Program-made: the position numbers and the translations under genes
Notes under the pieces: generated by a model
Database searches by the model: none
What the model was told of the DNA's origin: nothing
What the model saw: the letters and a program-made list of their open reading frames with translations, nothing else
NCBI GenBank assembly: GCA_020635675.1
Contig: JACJZJ010000004.1
Coordinates: 372,001 to 436,000, forward strand
Reading direction: 5' to 3'
Length of the DNA stretch: 64,000 nt
Origin: Flavobacteriales bacterium
GTDB taxonomy: Bacteria; Bacteroidota; Bacteroidia; Flavobacteriales_F; PHOS-HE28
Part shown: positions 17,599 to 27,174 of the stretch, piece by piece
Position numbering within the stretch: position 1 is the first letter of the stretch
Layout: each line of letters opens with the position of its first letter

Positions 17599-19098
17599 AT
17601 GCGTCCGACCCGCATCCTTCGGGATCCGCTCCTGGCCATCACGCTGATCGCCTTGGTGCCACGCTTGCTGGCCGCCCTGTTCTCGGGCGGGTATTTCGCC
17701 CAGGACGACCACTTCCTCGTGATCGAATCTGCCGCGAGCTGGGCCGATGGATCGGACTACAACAACTGGCTGCCGTGGCACCAAACGGGGACCCCCACCC
17801 CCAGCGGCCATAGCATGGTCTACCCTGGTCTGCATTTCCTTTTGTTCAAGCTCTTTCACCTTCTCGGCCTGCACGATCCGGAAGGGGCCATGATCGTCAT
17901 CCGCCTGCTCCATGCCCTGTGGAGCCTTGTGGTCGTTCGGACCGGCTACCGCATCGCCGCTGAACTTGGAGGCGCGGAGATCGCCTGGCGCATCGGCCTG
18001 CTCCTCGCGCTCTTCTACTTCATGCCGTTCCTGGCCGTCCGCAACCTGGTCGAGGTGGCCTGCATCCCCTTCCTGATGTTGGGAGTGCGCTCACTGATGC
18101 GGCAGGATGGCACACCCTGGCGAAGCGCCCTGGTCGCGGGCATCTGGCTGGGACTTGCGATGAACGTGCGCTTCCAAACGATGCTCTTCGCCGCAGGGGC
18201 GGGTAGCGGTCTTCTGTTGGAGCGACGTTGGCGTGAGGTGGTACCGTTCGCACTGGGCGTTGCACTCCCGATCGTGCTGCTGCAAGGGGGGATCGACCTT
18301 TTCATCTGGGGCAGGCCGTTCGCAGAGATAGGTGAGTACGTCCGGTACAACGCCGCGAATGCAACGACCTACTTCGACCAGCCCTGGTACAATTACCTGC
18401 TGGTCCTTGCAGGCATCTTTCTCTTCATCGGACCGTTCGTCCTCTTCGGATATTTCCGTCGCTGGCGCCCGCTGGTGCCCTGGCTCGCCGTGTTCGCCTT
18501 CCTGGCCTTCCACAGCTGGCATCCGAACAAGCAGGAGCGGTTCATCCTTCCGATCGTGCCGCTCGTGCTCGTCCTGGGGTCCACCGCCTGGGAGCGATGG
18601 AGGACCGCCTCCGAATGGTGGTCAAGGCGTGCCGTCCTCTGGCGTTGGATCATGGGCGCGACCTGGGCGCTGAACGTGCTCCTGCTGGTGGTGCTCACAT
18701 TCACGTATAGCAAACGTGGTCGTGTGGAAGCCATGAAGATGCTGGGCGGACTGCCTGAAGTGCATGGCTATATCGAGGAGGACAGCGCGGAAGGTGAGGC
18801 TCCGCTCCTACCGCTCTACTACATGGGCCGATGGGATATCGGCCAGGCCTGGGTCACCGACACGACCACGGACCTGTGTGCCTTGCGTGCGGGGTTCATA
18901 CCTGCCGTACGACCGAACTACGTCCTGTTCATCGGAGAGGAGGACCTCAACGGAAGAATGGCCCGCGTGCAACGGCAGTTGGGCCCGCTCCGGGTCGAGG
19001 GCGAGGCACGCCCAAGCCTGGTGGACCGTGTGGTGCATTGGCTCAATCCGGTGAACCGGAACGAAACGATCGTGGTCACGCGATTGGAGCGGCCGTGA
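17599..19098 (+). CDS. GT-C family mannosyltransferase-like membrane protein
   Basis: A 499-residue polytopic membrane protein. The first luminal loop has the acidic pair typical of GT-C enzymes (FAQDDHFLVIE, with DD after the first helix), followed by about ten helices. A WHPNKQERFILPIVPLVLVLG segment matches the H-K-E-x-R-F-x-x-P signature of the ALG9/GPI-mannosyltransferase (PIG-B/SMP3) family, in which a lipid-linked sugar is the donor. The frame is open to a GTG at 17563, but the ATG at 17599 is preceded by a perfect -7 box and starts just before the first helix. A soluble C-terminal part (about 390-499) follows the helices. The acceptor is not known. Confidence 0.85.
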   Translation: MRPTRILRDPLLAITLIALVPRLLAALFSGGYFAQDDHFLVIESAASWADGSDYNNWLPWHQTGTPTPSGHSMVYPGLHFLLFKLFHLLGLHDPEGAMIVIRLLHALWSLVVVRTGYRIAAELGGAEIAWRIGLLLALFYFMPFLAVRNLVEVACIPFLMLGVRSLMRQDGTPWRSALVAGIWLGLAMNVRFQTMLFAAGAGSGLLLERRWREVVPFALGVALPIVLLQGGIDLFIWGRPFAEIGEYVRYNAANATTYFDQPWYNYLLVLAGIFLFIGPFVLFGYFRRWRPLVPWLAVFAFLAFHSWHPNKQERFILPIVPLVLVLGSTAWERWRTASEWWSRRAVLWRWIMGATWALNVLLLVVLTFTYSKRGRVEAMKMLGGLPEVHGYIEEDSAEGEAPLLPLYYMGRWDIGQAWVTDTTTDLCALRAGFIPAVRPNYVLFIGEEDLNGRMARVQRQLGPLRVEGEARPSLVDRVVHWLNPVNRNETIVVTRLERP

Positions 19099-19153
19099 GC
19101 AGTGGCCCTGGTCCATGATCCGGAGCGGTTTCGAAGGCGGCTTCGCATGCGGG

Positions 19154-19161
19154 TAATTTCG
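19154..19161 (+). promoter_or_regulatory. -7-like element of terC
   Basis: TAATTTCG, one mismatch from TAnnTTTG, 7 bp before the ATG of the TerC-family gene. The upstream gene ends at 19098, so a separate promoter is plausible. Confidence 0.4.
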
Positions 19162-19168
19162 CGGGCCG

Positions 19169-19915
19169 ATGGACTACGATCTCTCTCCGCTGCTCACCTC
19201 CCAGGGGCTGATCGCCCTGCTCACGCTGACCGTGCTGGAGATCGTCCTGGGTATCGACAACATCATCTTCATTTCGATCCTGGCGGGTGAGCTTCCCGAA
19301 GGCCAGCAGGCCAAGGCCCGTAGACTGGGGCTTTCACTGGCCATGATCACACGCATCCTGCTGTTGCTCTCCCTCAGTTGGATCATGGGGCTCACAGCGA
19401 CGTTGTTCCCGGTCCTCGGTCACGATGTGAGCGGCAGGGACCTGGTGCTCCTGTTCGGTGGCTTGTTCCTGATCTACAAGGCCACGCGCGAGATCCACAC
19501 GAAAGTGGAAGGCGGGGAACATCCCTCGCGAACGTCCCGAAAGGGCGCTTCCTTTTCCGGTGCCATCCTGCAGATCCTCGTGCTGGACCTTGTGTTCAGC
19601 CTTGATTCCGTGATCACCGCCGTTGGCATGGTGGAGCACGTGCTCATCATGATCATCGCCGTGGTGGTGGCCGTGCTGATCATGCTGTGGGCATCAGGAC
19701 CGATCGGTCGTTTCGTGATGAGGCATCCGACGGTCAAGGTGCTTGCGCTGGCATTCCTGGTGCTCATCGGGGTCTCGCTCCTGGTGGAAGGGACCGGCGG
19801 TCACATCGACAAGGGCTACATCTATTTCGCCATGGGGTTCAGCGTACTGGTGGAGGCCCTGAACCTGCGCATGCGGCGGGAACGGGGCCGCCATCCGGAC
19901 GATCAGGGCAGCTGA
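19169..19915 (+). CDS. TerC family integral membrane protein
   Basis: A 248-residue membrane protein of the TerC/YjbE/Alx superfamily, with seven hydrophobic helices. The family motifs are TVLEIVLGIDNIIFISIL and DLVFSLDSVITAVGM; the two acidic pairs probably bind metal or divalent-cation substrates. Members act in tellurite resistance, Mn2+ export or membrane metal homeostasis. It is preceded by a TAATTTCG -7-like element with a short leader. Its 3' end overlaps the convergent serine-protease gene by 13 bp. Specific function is not resolved by sequence. Confidence 0.92.
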   Translation: MDYDLSPLLTSQGLIALLTLTVLEIVLGIDNIIFISILAGELPEGQQAKARRLGLSLAMITRILLLLSLSWIMGLTATLFPVLGHDVSGRDLVLLFGGLFLIYKATREIHTKVEGGEHPSRTSRKGASFSGAILQILVLDLVFSLDSVITAVGMVEHVLIMIIAVVVAVLIMLWASGPIGRFVMRHPTVKVLALAFLVLIGVSLLVEGTGGHIDKGYIYFAMGFSVLVEALNLRMRRERGRHPDDQGS

Positions 19916-21999
19916 GCCGAACGGGTGGCCGTGGGCGTTGTGCCACCGATCACCGTCAGGATGATGTCCCGATCATTGCTGGTGCCGGCATAGCGAACGA
20001 CCCCGTCCATGTTCAGGTCCTCCAGGTAGTAACCGTTGACCGTGGCCGTGGGTACGGCACCTCCCACGCGTGTCAGGATCGGGTCGCGATCGTTCGTGGT
20101 CCCGGAATATTTGATGTGCCGGTCACGGGTGACATCCCCGCTGACCATCACACGTCGCCCGTTGATGCCGTCCGTGGCCAAGGTGCCTCCGTTCAAGGGG
20201 ACCGATCCATCCGTCAGGTCGATCAGAACAGCGCTGGCCGAGAGCGGCTGCGGGTCCTGCGTCATGATCCCAAGGTGGTTCCGGTGATGCACACCGATGT
20301 AATAATCGTCAACGGGCATCGGGAACGGAACGTCGCTGGATCCGTCCACGTCCACGATGGAACCATTGCGAAGGAGGAGAGCGCTGCGCGTGGCGAGCAC
20401 CTGGGAGGCGTCGTTCTTGTTCCGCAATTCCAGCACCACCCAATCGACCACCGATGCAGTGCCGGACGCATTGAGCACGCCCTGGGTCGTACTCTCCCCG
20501 CCGCCGCCTACGTGCGGGTATCCGATCCCGGTGTAAGGCTCCGCAAGGGGCACGAGCCCGCTGCTGCGGAGGGTTCCGTTCATCAGGTTGTTGTTGCTGT
20601 TGTACGGCCCCTCCAGAAAGACCTTCAGGCGGACCAGCACTTCGGGATTGCTGGACATGTAGGGGTCGTACCCGTCCAATGCGGTGGTGGAGTTGGCCGG
20701 GTCCAGCCAGTCGCGCAGGCGCGTTGATGCGGAAGAGCCATCCCAGCTTTCACTGAACTTCGGACACCCCGTATACACGGAGGATGCGTTCGCACAGGTC
20801 TGCGAACCGTCGTACATGTGGCCGATCACACGCTTGTTCTGGTCGAACATGGGCGATCCGCTGCTCACCGGTTCAACGATGCCGCTGTCCCAGAAGCTCT
20901 TCCAGCACTTGACCGTTTCAGGCGCACCGGAGTAAGGCACCACCGTGTAGCTCGTCGCCGGCTGATAGTCGAAAGTGATCTTCTTGACATCGTACAGCGG
21001 ATGGTGGATCACCGTTTCGGTCTGTGGCACGGACCCGCTGTGGTCCCAGCCATTGTAGTAGGGGCCATAGCTCTGCGGAGGAGTGCTGTTCAGTTCCAAC
21101 AGTACGAAATCGTCGAAGTAGTAATTGGACTTCAGTGTGGCCCCGGAGATCGTCTGGTTCGTCGGGCCACTGCTGCCCACGCAGGACGGCGATTCGTAGT
21201 TGAAGTAGAAGACCCATTGGCTCGTCGTGGCCACGTAGCAATGGTTCGCCATGTAGAAGTACGGTGTACCGTCCTGCAGGGTGTTGTTGATCAAGGTGCC
21301 GGTGCATCCGTCCCCGTCCGGTCGCAGGAACATGGCCACCCCGCGTTTCTGGTCCTGCCAATCGGAGGCGATGGGGCAGGTCACATTGTTGTGGCACGCG
21401 GCGCTCTGGTAGCCCGGGTCATAGTCGCGCAGGTAGCCCTGCTCACCAAAACGGAAGATATCACGGAACCCATGGGTGATGCTGGCCACATGCAAATGGC
21501 TGACGCCCTGGGGCGGGTCGGGCTCCACCAGCTCGATCACCACGGCATCGCCTGGCACGACAGCGGTGGCAAGGGACCCGTCCGGCTGCGCGTTCGCGGC
21601 CGTGAAACCACCGATGAAGTAGTTGCGGTCCGTATCATAGAGATACACACGCGCGCTCGGTGCGAGTTGAAAGACGTCGAACTGCACGCTCAACATCACC
21701 GCACCCGGACTCCGCATCACCATGCGGCAGACCTTTCGCTGATCATCCGTCGTGGTCCAGGTCCCCTGGGCGGGCACATCCACGCTCGTAAAGCGCTGCA
21801 CGCCATAACGCTCCCCACCGGGCATGCTGCTCACTGCGGTCTGCAACAATACCTCCCTGTCGAGACCGACGAACCGGTCCTCCGACCAACCGCGCATGTC
21901 GAGCGGTCCACCCCAGGCGATCGGTCGACCACCATGGGCGACCTGGGCCTCCGCCGCGGGGACCGCGAGCAGAAAAAGAAGGAAGTGGGGCAGCCGCAT
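19903..21999 (-). CDS. Secreted lysyl-endopeptidase-like serine protease with tandem dockerin-like C-terminal module
   Basis: A 698-residue exported protein. The signal peptide is MRLPHFLLFLLAVPAAEA. A prodomain-like region is followed by a trypsin-fold protease: His in YFYMANHCYV, Asp in YYFDDFVLLEL and Ser in VSSGSPMFDQ, in the order H-D-S, with Cys residues typical of Achromobacter protease I. The last 240 or so residues (DNA about 19903-20630) match the module at the end of the metalloprotease at 14468: EGPY, then E/H-x-GGGESTT, then VDWVVLELRN, RNHLGIMT, and two loops of the DLNMDGVVRYAGTSNDRD type. The protein ends QLP. The frame opens further upstream, but only the ATG at 21999 gives a signal peptide. 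It is probably a cell-surface or secreted protease. Confidence 0.88.
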   Translation of the reverse strand: MRLPHFLLFLLAVPAAEAQVAHGGRPIAWGGPLDMRGWSEDRFVGLDREVLLQTAVSSMPGGERYGVQRFTSVDVPAQGTWTTTDDQRKVCRMVMRSPGAVMLSVQFDVFQLAPSARVYLYDTDRNYFIGGFTAANAQPDGSLATAVVPGDAVVIELVEPDPPQGVSHLHVASITHGFRDIFRFGEQGYLRDYDPGYQSAACHNNVTCPIASDWQDQKRGVAMFLRPDGDGCTGTLINNTLQDGTPYFYMANHCYVATTSQWVFYFNYESPSCVGSSGPTNQTISGATLKSNYYFDDFVLLELNSTPPQSYGPYYNGWDHSGSVPQTETVIHHPLYDVKKITFDYQPATSYTVVPYSGAPETVKCWKSFWDSGIVEPVSSGSPMFDQNKRVIGHMYDGSQTCANASSVYTGCPKFSESWDGSSASTRLRDWLDPANSTTALDGYDPYMSSNPEVLVRLKVFLEGPYNSNNNLMNGTLRSSGLVPLAEPYTGIGYPHVGGGGESTTQGVLNASGTASVVDWVVLELRNKNDASQVLATRSALLLRNGSIVDVDGSSDVPFPMPVDDYYIGVHHRNHLGIMTQDPQPLSASAVLIDLTDGSVPLNGGTLATDGINGRRVMVSGDVTRDRHIKYSGTTNDRDPILTRVGGAVPTATVNGYYLEDLNMDGVVRYAGTSNDRDIILTVIGGTTPTATRSAQLP

Positions 22000-22088
22000 C
22001 GGAACAGTATTGATCAAAGGTAGGGCATTGCTGATGATCATTCGACTGGATACCAAGCACCTACGCGAAGTGGAACAAGCAGTCCCGC

Positions 22089-24209
22089 TCACCTTCCGGT
22101 GATCACGAATTCGGTCCGGCGGTTCTCTGCACGACCGGCTTCATCGTCATTGCTGGCGATGGGTTTCGTCGGGCCGTAGCCTTTGAAGGCCAGCCTTCCG
22201 CCAGCAATGCCATGCTCCTGCAGGTATTGCATCACGGTGAACGCACGGTCATTGCTCAGGGCCATATTGTCCTCCGGCTTGCCCACGCTGTCGGTATGCC
22301 CCTCGATCCGGATACGTACCGTGGGATTCTCCTTCAAAAAGCCGATCAACTGGTCCAGGATCAGCTCCGACGCTTCGGTGATCTCAGCGGAATTCGTGGC
22401 GTACTTGATGTCGTTCACCTTGTAGCTCCTGCCCACTTCGATCTTCTGTACCAGCATGTCGGCCTCCACGCTGCCCCCCCGCGCGGTATCCTCCACCGAG
22501 AAGGCCTTGGTGTCGAACACATGGTCCTTTGCCTTCACGGTCATCACCACGTCGTTGCCGGGCTTCAGGTTCACCACGGTAGCATAGCGACCGTCGGCCC
22601 CCACGTTGATCACCTCGGTCTTGCGCGTATCCATGTAAGTGATCTCCACCTGGGCGTCCTTCACGACGTCACCCTTCTCGTCGCGCACGTCGCCCTTCAC
22701 CACCAGGATATCCTCCGGCCTTGCGTCCTTGGGCAGCGGGAAGGTGTAGATGTCCAGGCCTCCCTTGCCGCGGAACCGGCTGCTGGCGAACATCGCCGTG
22801 TGGCCGTCGGCGCTCACGATCAGACCGTGATCGTCCTGTTCGGTGTTGATCGGATGGCCGATGTTCACCGGCTTGCCCCAGGTGCCGTCGTCCTGCAGGC
22901 GACTGTAGAAGATGTCGTATCCGCCGATGCTGCGGTGCCCCTTCGGATCGGCGCCCTGCGTGGGCCGCGCGGCGAAGTAGAGCGTGTGGCTGTCACTGTG
23001 CAGAAAGGGGGCCTTCTCGTCACCGTCGGTATCGATCGGGCCGGGAACGGGTCTCGCGGGGCTCCACTCCCCCTTGTCGTCCCGCGTGCTGGAGTAGATG
23101 TCGGTTCCCCGGCTGTCGCGGCGCACCGTGGCGAAGTAGAGCGTGCGCCCATCGGCGCTCAGGGTGGGCTGGCTTTCCCATCCGTCCGGCGTGTTGATGT
23201 TCGGGCCCAGGTCCTCCAGGCCGGTCCACTCCCATACCTGCCGGCCCGTGGCGAAGTCCATGTGGTTGTCAAAGTGGCTCCGGTAGATATCGCAGTTGTT
23301 GTAACCGCCACCGACCGGTTTGCACACAGTGACGAACATCTCCTTGTTGTTCAGGCTGATGGTCACGCCGCCATAGTTGTCACCCAGGTTGAAGGGATCG
23401 GGCAGCGCCGTGCCACCGTCGTATCCGTCACCGGCCTTTTCCCGTCGGCTTTCGGTGAGTTCCTCCACATCCTTCGCCACGATGTCGCCCTTCGCCTGAT
23501 ACTTGCTCTTGCGGGTGAAGAACAGCAGGTCGTTGTCCGGACTGAGCATGGGGAGGTATTCATCCGCCGCGGTGCTCACGTTCGCCAGCACGACCGGATC
23601 GAAGGGGCCGGCGCGTTTGTAGAAGTCGACATAGAACTGCAGCTCGGGCAGGATCTCCTCCACGTCGGCGGTCTTCTTGTCGATGTCCTTGCTCATGCGC
23701 GTGGGATCGTCCGTGGGGAAATGCAGGAACTCCTGGAAGGCGACGGCAGCCTCCTTGTATTTGCCTTCCCCGTAGTACATGGCACCCAGCGTGTAGGGCA
23801 CGTCGCTGTGGTAGTGCGGGCAGATGCGTTGCAGATGATCGAAATAGCCGATGGATGCGTCAGATCCGGCCCCCGTCGACTTCGCGCGCTCGTAGGCCGA
23901 CCGCCCGAGCCGGAACAGGCACTCCGCGCATTCCGGATCGATCTCCTGCGTCTCCTTGAGCTTGCGATGCCGCTCGGCGGGATCCTTCTGTTTTTCGGCA
24001 TCGGCCAGCAGCTTCACGATCTTCTTGTCGGTCGGCGGATCGCATGGACCCGGCGCGGCATCGTCCTGTGCGGATGCCTGGAACGTCACCAACACAGCGA
24101 ACAGTACGAATGGAACAGGTGAACGCCAACGGCCTATCCTTCGTTGTCGACCCGATGGGTCGATGCTACGGGTACGGTCGGTATGCGACGTCCAACGACC
24201 CAGATCCAT
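22089..24209 (-). CDS. PorE-like TPR / beta-propeller / CRD / OmpA protein
   Basis: A 706-residue envelope protein. A basic N terminus and hydrophobic segment (PFVLFAVLVTFQASAQ) form a signal peptide. Next come a TPR region (about 70-170) and a PD40/WD40-like beta-propeller (about 210-470, with repeated L-SADG-x-T-L-Y-F-A motifs such as TLSADGRTLYFAT). A carboxypeptidase-regulatory-like beta-sandwich follows (about 475-560, GDVRDEKGDVVKDAQVEI), then a C-terminal OmpA domain binding peptidoglycan (IEGHTDSVGKPEDN, LSNDRAFTV). This four-part layout is that of T9SS component PorE. Unlike PorE there is no lipobox Cys. The ATG at 24209 is 1 bp from the AsmA stop, so the two genes are coupled. Confidence 0.85.
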   Translation of the reverse strand: MDLGRWTSHTDRTRSIDPSGRQRRIGRWRSPVPFVLFAVLVTFQASAQDDAAPGPCDPPTDKKIVKLLADAEKQKDPAERHRKLKETQEIDPECAECLFRLGRSAYERAKSTGAGSDASIGYFDHLQRICPHYHSDVPYTLGAMYYGEGKYKEAAVAFQEFLHFPTDDPTRMSKDIDKKTADVEEILPELQFYVDFYKRAGPFDPVVLANVSTAADEYLPMLSPDNDLLFFTRKSKYQAKGDIVAKDVEELTESRREKAGDGYDGGTALPDPFNLGDNYGGVTISLNNKEMFVTVCKPVGGGYNNCDIYRSHFDNHMDFATGRQVWEWTGLEDLGPNINTPDGWESQPTLSADGRTLYFATVRRDSRGTDIYSSTRDDKGEWSPARPVPGPIDTDGDEKAPFLHSDSHTLYFAARPTQGADPKGHRSIGGYDIFYSRLQDDGTWGKPVNIGHPINTEQDDHGLIVSADGHTAMFASSRFRGKGGLDIYTFPLPKDARPEDILVVKGDVRDEKGDVVKDAQVEITYMDTRKTEVINVGADGRYATVVNLKPGNDVVMTVKAKDHVFDTKAFSVEDTARGGSVEADMLVQKIEVGRSYKVNDIKYATNSAEITEASELILDQLIGFLKENPTVRIRIEGHTDSVGKPEDNMALSNDRAFTVMQYLQEHGIAGGRLAFKGYGPTKPIASNDDEAGRAENRRTEFVITGR

Positions 24210-24210
24210 A

Positions 24211-27060
24211 CTATTTGATGGTGGTGTTCGTCTCCTCGGCCTTCTTGATCAAGGCATCGCCTTGCTGCTGGGCGCCCTTCAGCACATTGTCGGCCTGCTT
24301 GTCGGCCGCATCGATGGCCTTCTGGAACTGCTTGTCCGCCTCCTTCTTGGCGGCGTCGGCGGCCAGCTTGGCGGCGGCCTTCGCGAAGGGGTCCTTGGCA
24401 TCGGTGACCAGCTTGTCCGCCGCGGCATAGGCCTGTGCCTTCACCTGATCGGCGCTGGTGCGGGCCTGGTCGCGGATGTTCTGCGCCTGCTTTTCGGCCT
24501 CGGCCATCAGCTTCGCGGCCTCTTCGCGGGCCCTGGCGATGGCCTCCTCCTTGGCCTTGTCGATCTGCTCGTTCAACTCCTGCTTCACCTCCTCCTTCAC
24601 CGTCTGCATCAGGTTCCCCCCACCCTGTCCCCCGCCGAACACCGGCTTCACGATGGGCTTCTCGATGGTTCCGGTGATCTTGGCCTGCACGTCGATCTCG
24701 GCCGGCGCCTGGAAGTTGCTTCCCAATGCCTGGTTCGCCTGCCCGAGCAGACCGGCCACGAACTGGTTGGCCTGCGCGCCGAAGATGTCCGTGGGCACCT
24801 TCGCTTTCATGTCGTAGTCGATCGCCTGGTCCGCGAAGGCGGTGCTGCCGCCCACGTTGGCCTTCACCCGATCGATCTTCACATCGAACGGCTTGGTGAT
24901 CATCTTGCCATCCCGGAACTCGTAGCTGAAGTTGACGTCCTGCAGCGTGGTGTTCTCGATCCCCTGCACCTTCAGGGCCTTGGCGATGTCGACCAGCGGT
25001 TGGAAGCCGTCCACGCGCACGCTCTTGGTCCTCAGCGTTCCCTGGCCGGTCAGGCTGTTGAGGTCCATGTCCATGTGCTGGTCCAGTTTCGCGCGCATGG
25101 TGAGCGTGGTGCTGTACCGGCCCTTGCACGTCTTGGCGATCGGCGCCACCTTCTGGATGGTCTCCACGTACTTCACGGTGCTCTCGATGTCCATGTCGCG
25201 GATGTCGTATCGAAGGTCAACAAGCGGGTGTGCTGCGTCTTTCGTGTCATAGCCGCCGTCCAGCCCTACCTGGCCTTGGAACAGGCCGAAGGACATGCCG
25301 TTCAGATCGGCACGTTGATCATGCACGTGCACATTGCCGCGGAGGTCCGTCAGGGCGAGGTCGTCGTAGAGCACTTGTCCGGCGCTGGCGTTCAACTTGA
25401 AGTCGATGTGCTTCGGCACCTCGATCACCGAGAGGCCCGAAGTGTCCGCTGCCTGGCTGGAGCTCGCTCCTTCCCCGCCGTTGTCGGCCATCAGCTCGTT
25501 CAGGTCGAACTTGTTGCTGCTGATGGTGAAGGTGCCGGTGAGCGTGCTGTCCTGCAACCACCACTGCAGGTAGTTGTCGAACCGGCCGCTGGCGTGCAGG
25601 TCGCTGCCACCCACCGTGCCATCGAACCCGCCGAGCGCGAGATAGCGCGGGCTCAGTGCGAGGTCCATGTTGGTGATGCCGATCGCATACGGCAACGAGT
25701 CGCTCCGATAGATCATGCCCTGCAGCTTCACCTGGCCCTCGGCGGTGAACTTGTCGTAGTGCTGTGCCTCGATGTCGCTCATGCGTCCCTTCACCTTGGC
25801 GTCGGCGCTGAAAGTGCCCTGCAGATCGTCGCCCTTCTCCATCGGCACGATGTCCTTCAATCCGCCGAGGTCCACGCGGGCCTTCACCTGGGTGTCGATG
25901 TCGGGATCGCTGATCGGCGTGGTGAGGTGGAGGCGGGCATCGACCGGGTTGCCGCCCAGCGTCATGGCGAATCGGGGCACGTCGACCACCATTCCGTCGA
26001 GGTCCTTCCCCTGCGGGCTGGTGATCGCGGCTTTCACCAGGATGTTCTCCACGCTCTTCGGCAGGTCGGGATACTTGAACCGACCGTTGTCCACGGCGAT
26101 GTTCACACCGAAGCCGGGCATCTGTTCGTCGTTGTAGGTGCCCTTCACATAGCCATTGAAGGCCACGTTCCCGCTCATGTCCACGCCGTTGAGGTCCGTC
26201 GCGAATTCCGCCGGCACCAGGGAGAGCAGGGCCGCCAGGTCGTTGCGCTTCAGGTCCCACTTCAGGTCCAAGTCGATGTCGTCCTTGGGCATGGCCACCC
26301 AGCCGTCGAAGGCCAGCGCGAGCCGATTGATCGTGGCCTCGTTCTCCTTGAAGGTGAACTTCATGTTCGGCAGGTCCATGTCCAGGTCGGCCTTGATGTC
26401 GGCCGTGGCGTTCTTCAGGTAGCGCACGCCGTCGAAGACCACGTCCGCAGTGTCGGCGTGCGTGGTGGTGCTGAGGGTGAAGATGTCCTGCGTGAAATCG
26501 CCGGAGCCCTTGTGATCGAGGCCGGCAAGTAGCATGCGCATGGGCAAGGAGGCATCGTCATAGAGCACGCGACCGTCCTCGATCCAATAGTCGCGGAGAG
26601 CCACATGGAAACCGCTGGTGCTGTCCGCCGGCTCTTCCACTTCCGTCGGCTCGCTGGGCAGCGTGATGTCCCAGTTCGCCGTTCCATCCTCGAGCACCTT
26701 CGCATGGATTACGGGGCGTACCAATCCCACCTTCTTGATGTCGATCCGGTCACCGAACAAGCTCCAGATGTCAACGGTGAGGACCAGCTCGCCGATGTCG
26801 GCCAGGCAGATCCCCTCGAAGGGCGCCTTGTTGCACACCTTCACGTTCTCCACCTGCACGGTCAGGTCGGGGAAGCTCTTCAGCACGGTGATGTCCCAAT
26901 CGCCCCATTCCACGGTGGCGTTGAGGTTGGCGTTGACCTGCTCCTTCACCATCGGCTCGATCCTGCCTTTCAGCGCGAACGGGAGGATGATGATGGCGGC
27001 GATCAACAGCAACAGGAGGATGGCCCCTGCGATCACGATCCGTTTGAACCATTTGCCCAT
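24211..27060 (-). CDS. AsmA-family envelope protein with long alpha-helical tail
   Basis: A 949-residue protein: one N-terminal anchor helix (about 5-30), an AsmA-like beta-rich repeat region (KEQVNANLNATVEW, SFPDLTVQVENVKV, DIGELVLTVDIWSLF), and the C-terminal AsmA part with IENTTLQDVNFSYEFRDGKM and an ADQAIDYDMKAKVPTDIFG strand. AsmA proteins span the periplasm and carry phospholipid to the outer membrane. The last 120 or so residues differ: a charged, alanine-rich helical tail (KEEAIARAREEAAKLMAEAE and similar) that resembles a coiled coil. The ATG at 27060 follows a 114-bp gap after the symporter stop. The downstream PorE-like gene starts 1 bp after its stop. Confidence 0.87.
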   Translation of the reverse strand: MGKWFKRIVIAGAILLLLLIAAIIILPFALKGRIEPMVKEQVNANLNATVEWGDWDITVLKSFPDLTVQVENVKVCNKAPFEGICLADIGELVLTVDIWSLFGDRIDIKKVGLVRPVIHAKVLEDGTANWDITLPSEPTEVEEPADSTSGFHVALRDYWIEDGRVLYDDASLPMRMLLAGLDHKGSGDFTQDIFTLSTTTHADTADVVFDGVRYLKNATADIKADLDMDLPNMKFTFKENEATINRLALAFDGWVAMPKDDIDLDLKWDLKRNDLAALLSLVPAEFATDLNGVDMSGNVAFNGYVKGTYNDEQMPGFGVNIAVDNGRFKYPDLPKSVENILVKAAITSPQGKDLDGMVVDVPRFAMTLGGNPVDARLHLTTPISDPDIDTQVKARVDLGGLKDIVPMEKGDDLQGTFSADAKVKGRMSDIEAQHYDKFTAEGQVKLQGMIYRSDSLPYAIGITNMDLALSPRYLALGGFDGTVGGSDLHASGRFDNYLQWWLQDSTLTGTFTISSNKFDLNELMADNGGEGASSSQAADTSGLSVIEVPKHIDFKLNASAGQVLYDDLALTDLRGNVHVHDQRADLNGMSFGLFQGQVGLDGGYDTKDAAHPLVDLRYDIRDMDIESTVKYVETIQKVAPIAKTCKGRYSTTLTMRAKLDQHMDMDLNSLTGQGTLRTKSVRVDGFQPLVDIAKALKVQGIENTTLQDVNFSYEFRDGKMITKPFDVKIDRVKANVGGSTAFADQAIDYDMKAKVPTDIFGAQANQFVAGLLGQANQALGSNFQAPAEIDVQAKITGTIEKPIVKPVFGGGQGGGNLMQTVKEEVKQELNEQIDKAKEEAIARAREEAAKLMAEAEKQAQNIRDQARTSADQVKAQAYAAADKLVTDAKDPFAKAAAKLAADAAKKEADKQFQKAIDAADKQADNVLKGAQQQGDALIKKAEETNTTIK

Positions 27061-27174
27061 GATGGAAGCGATGCTTTTCGGTGATGTGCGTTCCGCCCTG
27101 CAAAGATGATGCTGCGCCCAGGGATCGCTGCCCGGATGAACAGGGTCTTGCTGACAAGCGTGTGTACGATCCGG

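Noticed and set aside
23956..26532. An 858-codon open frame on the plus strand
   Set aside because: It lies antisense to the AsmA-like gene, reads His- and Val-rich without motifs, and is a product of the G+C-rich codon bias on the other strand. The same applies to long frames at 13766-15652, 22212-24122 and 27106-28653.
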